Shown here: positions 1 through 6,071 of the stretch, piece by piece
How positions within the stretch are numbered: the stretch's first letter is position 1
Layout: every line of letters begins with the position of its first letter
From: Clostridiaceae bacterium
Lineage (GTDB): Bacteria > Bacillota > Clostridia > Oscillospirales > Acutalibacteraceae
Direction of reading: 5' to 3'
DNA: 6,610 nt
NCBI GenBank assembly: GCA_904501755.1
Contig: CAJGBV010000040.1
Location: forward strand, 1 to 6,610
The notes under the pieces: generated by a model
Told to the model about the DNA's origin: nothing
Databases searched by the model: none
What the model saw: only the letters and a program-made list of their open reading frames with translations
Position numbers and translations under genes: made by a program

Positions 1-332
<332 letters not shown>

Positions 333-380
333 ATATTTCGATTCTCACAGTTACTTTGTTCAGTTTTGAAGGTGTGAACC
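333..380 (+). other. Post-23S spacer with probable rRNA processing sequence; no 5S gene
   Basis: This short transcribed spacer joins the 23S end to the terminator. It contains TTCAGTTTTGAA (359-370), a small TTCA/TGAA hairpin-like element of the kind often seen in Firmicutes rRNA spacers, where sequences flanking 23S pair into a processing stalk. The partner strand would lie upstream of the 23S gene, outside the window, so the processing role is inferred. No 5S rRNA (about 117 nt) or tRNA can fit or be recognised here. Confidence 0.5.
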
Positions 381-408
381 AAGCAGTCACTTAGGTGACT
401 GCTTTTTT
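381..408 (+). terminator. Intrinsic terminator of the rRNA operon
   Basis: A perfect 10-bp stem, AAGCAGTCAC (381-390) with GTGACTGCTT (395-404) around a TTAG loop, runs straight into a T tract (403-408). This is a textbook Rho-independent terminator 48 nt after the 23S end, and it closes the rRNA operon. Confidence 0.93.
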
Positions 409-453
409 GTCTTTAAAAAGGCAAAAGCCCGTCTTTTATTCATAATATGGTAA

Positions 454-482
454 TTGAAATATTAAAAGATATATGTTATACT
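454..482 (+). promoter_or_regulatory. Sigma-A-type promoter of the lipoprotein-trhA-HAD-SGNH operon
   Basis: The -35 box TTGAAA (454-459) matches the consensus TTGACA at five of six bases. A 17-bp spacer follows, then the -10 box TATACT (477-482), with an extended -10 TG at 474-475. The predicted start of transcription is near 489, giving a 5' leader of roughly 26 nt before the ATG at 515. It lies 45 bp after the rRNA terminator, so the downstream genes should be transcribed independently of the rRNA operon. Confidence 0.8.
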
Positions 483-514
483 GTTTTGGTAATAAATTAT
501 AAAGGATTTTGATT

Positions 515-1330
515 ATGAAAAGACTTATTGTGTTTTTACTTATATTTGCACTTGTGTTTTCCTTTGCGGGCTGTAAGGATGACAAGCTTCTTGAAAATGA
601 GGAGGTTTTGTTCGATATAACCTCTTCCAATACCGATAACTCATCCATTCCTTCTGACACTTCTTCAACAGAGTCTGAAAGCACGGAAGAGAAAAATACT
701 CCTTCAGAAAATTCTTCTCAGGATACATCATCTGGCGTATCTTCTGAGCCTGTAAATAACGGGGAAATTATTGATACAGGTATGAATTTGGTTCAGTCAG
801 GCGGTATATATTTTCCCGATATAAATGAAACCTATAAATATGCCTATGAAATTTACAGAGATATTGTAAACAGCACCTTTTCCTATGACGAGGATTTAGG
901 TGTTTATGAGATAGTAAAGGATGGCTCGGTTGGTTATTACTGGAGGGTTAATGACACTAGATTTGATTCTGTAGAAGAGCTTGAATCCTATCTTGATTCA
1001 TTCTTCACCGACGAATGTCAGAAAACCTTTTATGACCCATCACGTTTTGTCGACCATAACGGACATCTCTATGCCATTGTTGGTGTTGTAGCGCAGGACC
1101 CTACCTATGCAGGTTGTTCCTTTACCCTTACAAAGCAAACAAAAAGACGTATATATTTTGACTGCACAGGTTATTATTATAAAACCTATGAGGAAATTGA
1201 TGCGTCACAACCCCTCTTTACAACAGTTCCCGAAAATCCTGAGAAATACAACACAAAAACTGTTTCTTTTGTTCTTCAGTCAACCGAAGATGGTATGAAT
1301 TGGCGGTTTACACAGTTTGAGCTTATATAA
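515..1330 (+). CDS. Putative lipoprotein with Ser/Thr/Glu-rich linker
   Basis: This is a 271-residue protein that should be exported and lipid-anchored on the outer face of the membrane. Residues 1-19 form a lipoprotein signal peptide (K2-R3, a hydrophobic stretch, then a lipobox FAGC with Cys20). Residues about 38-80 are a low-complexity Ser/Thr/Glu/Asn linker, typical of a tether through the wall. Residues about 85-271 look like one compact domain rich in Tyr and Phe, with a YYWRVNDTRFDS stretch at 141-152 and NGHLYAIVG at 182-190. The domain loosely recalls extracytoplasmic IseA-type DL-endopeptidase inhibitors, but this is a weak resemblance from memory and no function is assigned. The ATG at 515 is chosen because AAAGGA (501-506) sits 8 nt upstream; an in-frame TTG at 509 is too close to that site. 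It is first in its operon. Confidence 0.88.
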   Translation: MKRLIVFLLIFALVFSFAGCKDDKLLENEEVLFDITSSNTDNSSIPSDTSSTESESTEEKNTPSENSSQDTSSGVSSEPVNNGEIIDTGMNLVQSGGIYFPDINETYKYAYEIYRDIVNSTFSYDEDLGVYEIVKDGSVGYYWRVNDTRFDSVEELESYLDSFFTDECQKTFYDPSRFVDHNGHLYAIVGVVAQDPTYAGCSFTLTKQTKRRIYFDCTGYYYKTYEEIDASQPLFTTVPENPEKYNTKTVSFVLQSTEDGMNWRFTQFELI

Positions 1331-2002
1331 ATGAAAAGAACGAAATTAAAGGACAGACTTTTGCCTAACTATACAAAAGGTGAAGAGATTTTTAATATGG
1401 TCACTCATATTGTGGGTGGCGGTCTTGGTGTGATTTACCTTGTTATTGCTGTGCTTATAGGAGCTTTCAAGGGAAACCCCTGGGCAATAGTATCGGGAGC
1501 AATTTACGGTGTTTCAACCGTTACTCTTTTTACTATGTCAAGTGTGTATCATGGGCTTAAAGCAGGGATTGGTAAAAAGGTACTGCAGATACTCGATCAC
1601 TGTACTATTTATTTTATGATAGCGGGTACATATACACCAATTACTATTGGATGTATGCGGGAAAAATATCCCTTTATTGCCTGGATTGTTTTCGGCGTGG
1701 TTTGGGCACTTGCTGCTCTTGGAATCACCCTTACGGCAATAGATATTAAAAAATACGAAAAATTTGCAATGATATGCTATCTGGCTATGGGCTGGTGTAT
1801 TATTATTCCTATAAAGCAAACCGTTGAATGTATCGGTGTTGGTGGAATTGTCTGGATGCTTATAGGCGGAATTCTTTATACTATCGGTGCTGTGCTTTAC
1901 AAAGTAGGAATAAAGAAAAAATATATACATTCCGTGTTTCATATATTTGTTGACTTAGCAAGTATTGCACAGTTCGTGGGGATTGTTTTTTATGTGCTGT
2001 AA
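1331..2002 (+). CDS. trhA: Hemolysin III / TrhA family membrane protein (PAQR superfamily)
   Basis: This 223-residue integral membrane protein has about seven hydrophobic segments (roughly residues 27-45, 50-71, 84-104, 115-137, 143-160, 168-190, 198-221). Family signatures are in order: GEE..N..TH (18-26), SSVYHG (70-75), LDHCTIYFMIAGTYTP (88-103) and HSVFHIFVD (200-208). His74, Asp89 or His90, His200 and His204 are the expected metal site shared with PAQR receptors. The family is linked to membrane-energy and lipid homeostasis; the old name hemolysin III does not establish toxin activity. Length is normal for the family. Its ATG directly abuts the TAA of the lipoprotein gene and has no clear Shine-Dalgarno sequence, so translation is probably coupled. 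A later Met23 would remove the conserved GEE segment and is not preferred. Confidence 0.94.
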   Translation: MKRTKLKDRLLPNYTKGEEIFNMVTHIVGGGLGVIYLVIAVLIGAFKGNPWAIVSGAIYGVSTVTLFTMSSVYHGLKAGIGKKVLQILDHCTIYFMIAGTYTPITIGCMREKYPFIAWIVFGVVWALAALGITLTAIDIKKYEKFAMICYLAMGWCIIIPIKQTVECIGVGGIVWMLIGGILYTIGAVLYKVGIKKKYIHSVFHIFVDLASIAQFVGIVFYVL

Positions 2003-2654
2003 AAACTATGAATTTATACTTTTCGACCTTGACGGAACATTGACCGACCCATTTGAAGGAATAACAAATTCGGTTGTATATTCACTTGCTTATTATGGTA
2101 TTAAGGTTGAAAATAAAGAAGAGCTCAAATGCTTTATTGGGCCTCCGCTTTATGCTTCCTATGAAAAATATTATGGCTTTTCTAAGGAAAAGGCCATAGA
2201 GGCGGTAGAAAAATACAGAGAATACTATAAGGATAAAGGTATTTTTGAAAACCGCTTGTATGACGGTACGGTTGAGCTTCTTATAAAACTTAAGGAAAAA
2301 GGTAGAAAAATAATCCTCGCTACATCAAAGCCGGAGTTTTTTGCTTTACAAATACTTGAGCATTTTAATATCCGTAAGTATTTTGATGTTGTGGTGGGCG
2401 CTACAATGGACGGCTCCCTTATTAACAAGGGTGATATTATAAGGGTAGCCCTTGAGAAAATCGGTTCACCCGTAAAAGAAAAAAGTATTATGATTGGCGA
2501 CAAAAGCCACGATATAATCGGTGCAAAACAAAACGATATTGACAGTATAGGTGTGCTTTACGGCTTTGGAAGCAGAGAAGAACTGTGTGGAGCGAGTTCT
2601 AATTATATTGTCGAGGATTTTGAAGAAATAGAAAAAATTTTAATAGAGGAGTAA
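1992..2654 (+). CDS. HAD-superfamily phosphatase (phosphoglycolate phosphatase / 5'-nucleotidase-like)
   Basis: This 220-residue cytoplasmic hydrolase has all four HAD motifs: FDLDGT (11-16, nucleophile Asp12 and acid/base Asp14), Thr111-Ser112 in ILATSKPE, Lys146 in the INKGD stretch, and IGDKSHD (168-174, Asp170 and Asp174 for Mg2+). The residues between motifs I and II form an alpha-helical cap of the type seen in the Gph/PpaX group. GATMDGSLINKGDII (136-150) resembles the HAD branch annotated as 5'-nucleotidase-like, but the substrate cannot be told from sequence. The ATG at 1992 is preferred; a TTG nine codons upstream would add a segment with no family equivalent. It overlaps the end of trhA by 11 nt, with only a weak GTGGGGA upstream, so coupling to trhA is likely. 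Confidence 0.92.
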   Translation: MCCKNYEFILFDLDGTLTDPFEGITNSVVYSLAYYGIKVENKEELKCFIGPPLYASYEKYYGFSKEKAIEAVEKYREYYKDKGIFENRLYDGTVELLIKLKEKGRKIILATSKPEFFALQILEHFNIRKYFDVVVGATMDGSLINKGDIIRVALEKIGSPVKEKSIMIGDKSHDIIGAKQNDIDSIGVLYGFGSREELCGASSNYIVEDFEEIEKILIEE

Positions 2655-2659
2655 GTGCT

Positions 2660-3253
2660 ATGAAAAAAGCCATATTACTTGGAGATTCTATACGTGAATG
2701 GTATACTCTCAATGTTGTAGAGGAGCTTAAGGGAAAGGTAGAGGTTATTTGGCAAAAAGGCGATAACGGACGTTTTGCGGCTTATACCCTTGGACAGTTG
2801 GGTGGTCTTCTCAGCGAACACGGAAAGGTTGATATTGTTCATTTTAACAATGGCTATTGGGATATGAGCACACTACCCTTTACTAATGAGAAAACTTTCC
2901 CCATTCCTGAATATCAGCACTATTTAAGAAGAATTATAAAGCTTGCACGTGCTGCGGGTGCAAAGGTTGTTTTTGCTACCACTACACCACTTCCTGCAGA
3001 TAATACAGCAACCGATAATACCGGAACAGGGGTTAATTTTAATCTTGAAAAGGACACCGTTGTTGAGTATAATAATGCAGCTCTTGAAGTGATGAAAGAG
3101 GAAAACGTTCCGGTTAATGACCTTTATGCAATAGCTAAAAAGCACCCAAGATATTATAAGTGCGAGGATAATCTTCATCATACTCCTGAGGGTAATGCAG
3201 TTCTCGGCAAAGCAGTAGCAGATTTCATTTTAAAAGAACTTGATATGCAGTAA
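2660..3253 (+). CDS. SGNH/GDSL-family hydrolase (probable esterase)
   Basis: This 197-residue protein has the SGNH fold motifs. Block I is LLGDSI (6-11) with nucleophile Ser10. A block II glycine is likely in the KGDNGRF stretch (33-39). Block III is HFNNGYWD (61-68) with an oxyanion Asn, and block V is EDNLHHTPEGN (169-179), giving the catalytic Asp170 and His173 in the DxxH arrangement. Such enzymes usually remove acyl groups from carbohydrates or lipids; the substrate here is unknown. There is no signal peptide, so it should act in the cytoplasm. It is last in the operon. A strong site AGAGGAG (2645-2651) overlaps the end of the HAD gene, 8 nt before the ATG, and the intergenic gap is 5 nt. 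The terminator follows almost at once. Confidence 0.92.
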   Translation: MKKAILLGDSIREWYTLNVVEELKGKVEVIWQKGDNGRFAAYTLGQLGGLLSEHGKVDIVHFNNGYWDMSTLPFTNEKTFPIPEYQHYLRRIIKLARAAGAKVVFATTTPLPADNTATDNTGTGVNFNLEKDTVVEYNNAALEVMKEENVPVNDLYAIAKKHPRYYKCEDNLHHTPEGNAVLGKAVADFILKELDMQ

Positions 3254-3255
3254 AA

Positions 3256-3289
3256 AAAGCTTGAGTTTACAAAAGTAAACTCAAGCTTT
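3256..3289. terminator. Bidirectional intrinsic terminator between convergent genes
   Basis: A perfect 15-bp inverted repeat (AAAGCTTGAGTTTAC at 3256-3270 with its complement at 3275-3289, AAAA loop) fills most of the 42-bp gap between the SGNH gene and the minus-strand gpsA-like gene. Read on the minus strand it is followed by a run of seven U, giving a strong terminator for the dehydrogenase gene. On the plus strand the following TTTAAATATTT is weaker but probably serves the operon ending at 3253. Confidence 0.92.
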
Positions 3290-3295
3290 AAATAT

Positions 3296-4252
3296 TTAGA
3301 ATTCATTGGTGAGTTTTCGTGAAAATAACTCATCAAGGGCTGATATTGGGTCTTTTCCGTCATAAAGAATGGTATATACCGTCTGGCAAATTGGCAGGTC
3401 AACGCCGTCCTTTTTCCCCATATTAATAAGAGCTTTAACGGTGTAATATCCCTCAGCCAAGCTTTCAAAGGACTCCTTTTTAATAAAGCTTTCACCAAAC
3501 TGTCGGTTGTGGCTGTACTTTGAAAATACGGTAGCCTCGTAATCACCTAAATGGCAAAGTCCGTAAGCACTCATTTCATTTCCGCCCTCAGCCTTTATAA
3601 GACGTGCAATTTCTCTTGTTCCCCTTGCCATTAATGCGCCTTTAAGGGAGGAAAGTCCTATTCCGTCAAGCATTCCTGCCGCAATACCGATTACGTTTTT
3701 TGCTGCCGCACCGATTTCGTTTCCAATAAGGTCGGCGCCGTAATAAAAACGGATAAGACTGCTGGAAAATTCCTCTACGAGAAGCTTTTTGATATCCTCG
3801 TGTTTACTGTCTATTACCATGCAATTAGGAATTCCGTGATAAAATTCCTGAACGTGACCTGGGCCTATCCATACAGCAACCTTGTTAGTGGGGTCAATGT
3901 TGTCTTCTGCTATCTGACTTAACCGTCTGCCTGTGGAAATTTCGATACCCTTCATACAAAGGATGAAAATTTTATTTTTAAGCTCATATTTTTTAAGCTG
4001 CTCGAAAAGACCTTGAAGAGCCTGAGAGGGAATGGAAATAACAATAGCCTCAGCGTCTTTTATACAGGAAAGGTCGGTGGTAAGCTTTACGCTTTCGGGC
4101 AGAGTCAGCAGTGAATTGCTTCTTGTCTTTAAAAAGTCCTGCATTTCCTTAGCCTCAGCAAGGCCGTAAAGGGTTACATCGTGATGTCGGGTGTCAAGAT
4201 ACCAGGTGATAAGTGAACCCCATCTACCCGGGCCGATAACAGTAATTTTCAT
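3296..4252 (-). CDS. gpsA: GpsA-like NAD(P)H-dependent glycerol-3-phosphate dehydrogenase
   Basis: GpsA enzymes reduce dihydroxyacetone phosphate to sn-glycerol 3-phosphate for phospholipid synthesis in the cytoplasm. This 318-residue protein is slightly short for the family. It shows an N-terminal dinucleotide-binding GPGRWGS (7-13), KGIE (101-104), IGPGHVQEF (129-137) where most GpsA have a GPSFA-type motif, and NEIGAAAKNVIGI (178-190) with the catalytic Lys185. Further on are RGTREIARL (210-218), LGDYEATVFS (235-244) with Asp237, and SHNRQFG (247-253) with the substrate phosphate-binding Asn-Arg. The key Lys, Asp and Arg are kept, but the surrounding motifs differ from the usual forms, so this may be a diverged subfamily or second paralogue. 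The start is supported by TAGGAG (4261-4266), 8 nt from the ATG. It is monocistronic, flanked by its own promoter and terminator. Confidence 0.9.
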   Translation of the reverse strand: MKITVIGPGRWGSLITWYLDTRHHDVTLYGLAEAKEMQDFLKTRSNSLLTLPESVKLTTDLSCIKDAEAIVISIPSQALQGLFEQLKKYELKNKIFILCMKGIEISTGRRLSQIAEDNIDPTNKVAVWIGPGHVQEFYHGIPNCMVIDSKHEDIKKLLVEEFSSSLIRFYYGADLIGNEIGAAAKNVIGIAAGMLDGIGLSSLKGALMARGTREIARLIKAEGGNEMSAYGLCHLGDYEATVFSKYSHNRQFGESFIKKESFESLAEGYYTVKALINMGKKDGVDLPICQTVYTILYDGKDPISALDELFSRKLTNEF

Positions 4253-4284
4253 CTCTAAATCTCCTAAAATTTACTTATATATTT

Positions 4285-4314
4285 ATTTTACCACATAAAT
4301 AAGAAAAGGTACAA
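4285..4314 (-). promoter_or_regulatory. Probable promoter of the gpsA-like gene
   Basis: Read on the minus strand, a -10 box TAAAAT (4285-4290) with an extended -10 TG one base upstream (4292-4293) is preceded by an 18-bp spacer and a poor -35 TTGTAC (4309-4314). The predicted transcript begins near 4278 and gives a short leader containing the TAGGAG ribosome binding site. The weak -35 makes this call less sure than the plus-strand promoters. Confidence 0.55.
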
Positions 4315-4324
4315 TAAAAATTTA

Positions 4325-4346
4325 CAATATATTATTAAATATATTG
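4325..4346. promoter_or_regulatory. Inverted repeat at the GH16 operon promoter, candidate operator
   Basis: CAATATATT (4325-4333) and AATATATTG (4338-4346) are perfect 9-bp arms around ATTA. The right arm covers the first three bases of the -35 box (TTG, 4344-4346), so a protein bound here would block RNA polymerase. The repeat has no T tract placed to make it a terminator. It is AT-rich, so chance cannot be excluded; no regulator gene is in the window. Confidence 0.45.
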
Positions 4347-4372
4347 CAAAAAAATATATGGTATGTTATATT
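4344..4372 (+). promoter_or_regulatory. Sigma-A-type promoter of the GH16-isomerase operon
   Basis: A -35 box TTGCAA (4344-4349), a 17-bp spacer and a -10 box TATATT (4367-4372) with an extended -10 TG at 4364-4365. The predicted start of transcription is near 4379, leaving a leader of about 17 nt that is almost all ribosome binding site (AAAGGCGGTG, 4381-4390). Confidence 0.78.
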
Positions 4373-4395
4373 AAAGACATAAAGGCGGTGTTATT

Positions 4396-5268
4396 GTGAA
4401 TGTAGAAAAACTTAAAAAAGAAGCTAAAGAAAAGGGCTTCGAATATGAAAAAATGGGCAGACAGCTTGTTTGGCACGACGAGTTTGACAAGCCGTTTATT
4501 GACAAGGAAAAATGGTGCTTTGTTCACGCAATGAACACTTCTGACAATGAGTACGACAACAGCGAAAAGTGCGCAAGAATTGAGGATGGAAAGCTTCATT
4601 TGCAACTTCATAAAAGTGACAAAGAGGGTATGCTTGTAACCTTGCCCGAAAGTGTTGCTACTATGTACACTATGAATTTTAAGTACGGCTACCTTGAAAT
4701 GCGTTCCAAAATTCCTTTCCGTCATGGTGCATGGCCAGGATATTGGATGAAGAGCAATACTCCTTTTGCAAAAGCTCCTTATATGTCTGAGGTGGATATT
4801 TACGAGGTGTTCTCAAGCAAAAATTGCCTTGTTTCAAATCTACATAAATGGACTGTGGGTAAACACGTAATGCTCCCGGGTGGTGAGGGTAGCTATACAA
4901 GAGCCTATGAATTTAAGAATTATGAAAACCTTAATAATGAATTTCATACCTACGGCTTTGAATGGGATGAAAAATATATGTCGTTCTATGTTGATGGTGA
5001 AAAATACGCTCAGTATGGCATAACCGAGGAGGATGAATTCAGTCCCGAAACAATGCCGGGAATGGCCTGCTTCCACGATTTTCATTATGTGCTTTTTAAT
5101 AATGAAGCATTCACCTATGGAAGAGATTTTAAGCCCGAGGGATGTATGCTGGAGGAAAGCGACCCATTGCCTATGGATTACTGGGTAGAGTATATAAGAC
5201 TTTATCAGAACCCCGAAAAAGAAGAAATTGTTTTTGCCGATGAAATTGAGGCGGCAAAAAATAAATAA
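4396..5268 (+). CDS. Glycoside hydrolase family 16 protein without signal peptide
   Basis: This 290-residue protein has the concanavalin-like GH16 fold, whose members cleave beta-1,3/1,4-glucans, galactans or related polymers with retention. Visible motifs are LVWHDEFD (24-31), YGYLEMRSKIPF (97-108), GAWPGYWM (111-118), the catalytic SEVDIYE (131-137) in which Glu132 is nucleophile, Asp134 the helper and Glu137 acid/base, FHTYGFEWD (183-191), FYVDG (197-201) and WVEYIRLY (263-270). The substrate cannot be fixed. It starts at GTG, 5 nt after AAAGGCGGTG (4381-4390), and an in-frame TAA at 4372-4374 rules out a longer N-terminus. The first 20 residues are charged (KLKKEAKEK), so there is no Sec signal, and it probably acts in the cytoplasm on imported oligosaccharides. 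It is first in an operon with two isomerase-like genes. Confidence 0.92.
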   Translation: MNVEKLKKEAKEKGFEYEKMGRQLVWHDEFDKPFIDKEKWCFVHAMNTSDNEYDNSEKCARIEDGKLHLQLHKSDKEGMLVTLPESVATMYTMNFKYGYLEMRSKIPFRHGAWPGYWMKSNTPFAKAPYMSEVDIYEVFSSKNCLVSNLHKWTVGKHVMLPGGEGSYTRAYEFKNYENLNNEFHTYGFEWDEKYMSFYVDGEKYAQYGITEEDEFSPETMPGMACFHDFHYVLFNNEAFTYGRDFKPEGCMLEESDPLPMDYWVEYIRLYQNPEKEEIVFADEIEAAKNK

Positions 5269-5283
5269 CAAGGAGTGAAAAAT

Positions 5284-6054
5284 ATGAACAAGGAACTTTC
5301 TATTCAGGTTTTCAGTGTCAGGGATAAAATGACAACCGAACAGGAAACGAGAGAGACCTTCAAGGCACTGAGTAGCTATGGTTTTAAGGGTATCCAGACT
5401 GCAGGTGATTGTGTATGGGGCTTTGAAAATTATGCCGCCGCTGCAAAGGATGCAGGACTTAAAATTATAGGTACACATTTAGGTCTTGATTTACTTGCAG
5501 ATATTGATGAGGCTGTTCGAGTTCACAACCTTTTTGAAACAAAATGTGCAGGTGTAGGCGGTATGCCGGGTCTTTGGTCGGATGATTTTTCACCTAAGAC
5601 TGTAACCGATTTTATTGAACAGGTTAACAAGATAGCAGAGCAGTTCGGAAAATACGGACTTAACTTTACATATCATCATCACGACCGTGAATTTGCAAAA
5701 ATCGGCAATGAAACAATTATGGATATCCTTGTTCGTGAGCTTGACGAAAAAAACGCCTCATTTGTTCTTGATACCTACTGGCTTCAGACAGGTGGTGTAA
5801 GTATTCTTGAATGGCTTAAAAAGCTTGAGGGTAGGGTTAAAATTCTTCACCTTAAAGATTATGTTGTTCCATTCGGTAAGGGCGGCGGAAGTATAACCGA
5901 GCTTGGAAGCGGTAACATCAACTTTAAGGATGTTATAAAGGCTGCTGAAGCTTATGGTGTAGAAGACCTTTGCTATGAGCAGGATAATGCCGTAAACGGA
6001 GATTCTCTTGCAAGTGCAAAGCAGTCAGCAGAGTATTTCTATTCGATTATATAA
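5284..6054 (+). CDS. TIM-barrel sugar phosphate isomerase/epimerase-like protein, copy 1
   Basis: This 256-residue protein belongs to the xylose isomerase-like TIM-barrel group (AP endonuclease 2 superfamily), which includes sugar isomerases, epimerases and enzymes acting on 3-keto sugars. Seen in order: LSIQVFSVRDKM (5-16, strand 1), GIQTAG (36-41), IGTHLG (62-67), FTYHHHDREF (128-137), VLDTYW (161-166), HLKDY (188-192), ELGSGNINF (206-214) and CYEQD (230-234). Likely metal ligands are Glu136, Asp163, His189 and Glu232, the usual Glu-Asp-His-Glu set. No signal peptide is present. The ATG at 5284 is chosen because AAGGAG (5270-5275) is 8 nt upstream; an in-frame GTG at 5275 overlaps that site. 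It lies 15 nt after the GH16 gene, so a role in handling its sugar product is inferred; the exact reaction is unknown. Confidence 0.92.
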   Translation: MNKELSIQVFSVRDKMTTEQETRETFKALSSYGFKGIQTAGDCVWGFENYAAAAKDAGLKIIGTHLGLDLLADIDEAVRVHNLFETKCAGVGGMPGLWSDDFSPKTVTDFIEQVNKIAEQFGKYGLNFTYHHHDREFAKIGNETIMDILVRELDEKNASFVLDTYWLQTGGVSILEWLKKLEGRVKILHLKDYVVPFGKGGGSITELGSGNINFKDVIKAAEAYGVEDLCYEQDNAVNGDSLASAKQSAEYFYSII

Positions 6055-6071
6055 TGTAAGGAGAGATTAAA

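Noticed and set aside
420..436. Possible second small hairpin, GGC-AAAA-GCC, after the rRNA terminator
   Set aside because: Only a 3-bp GC stem with no contiguous T tract; too weak to call.
509..514. TTG start for the lipoprotein
   Set aside because: It lies 2 nt after AAAGGA; the ATG at 515 has ideal 8-nt spacing and gives a clean signal peptide beginning MKRL.
1538..1942. 134-codon minus-strand open frame
   Set aside because: It is antisense to trhA, whose motifs and membrane segments explain the sequence; no ribosome binding site or recognisable domain.
1965..1991. TTG start for the HAD phosphatase
   Set aside because: It adds nine residues with no family equivalent, deep inside trhA; the ATG at 1992 puts the FDLDGT motif at the normal distance from the N-terminus.
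1331..2002. Cytolytic toxin suggested by the family name hemolysin III
   Set aside because: The protein is a PAQR-type membrane protein of a widespread housekeeping family; nothing in the sequence supports toxin function.
3178..3546. Minus-strand open frame across the SGNH and gpsA ends
   Set aside because: It would read through the 15-bp terminator hairpin and overlap the gpsA frame; no supporting start signal.
5275..5283. GTG start for the first isomerase-like gene
   Set aside because: The codon overlaps the AAGGAG site itself; the ATG at 5284 is correctly spaced and matches the N-terminus of the tandem paralogue.
4840..5478. 212-codon minus-strand open frame, the longest overlapping frame
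   Set aside because: It runs antisense across the GH16 end and the isomerase start, both supported by family motifs and good ribosome binding sites; its Phe/Ile/Cys-rich translation looks like a complement artefact.
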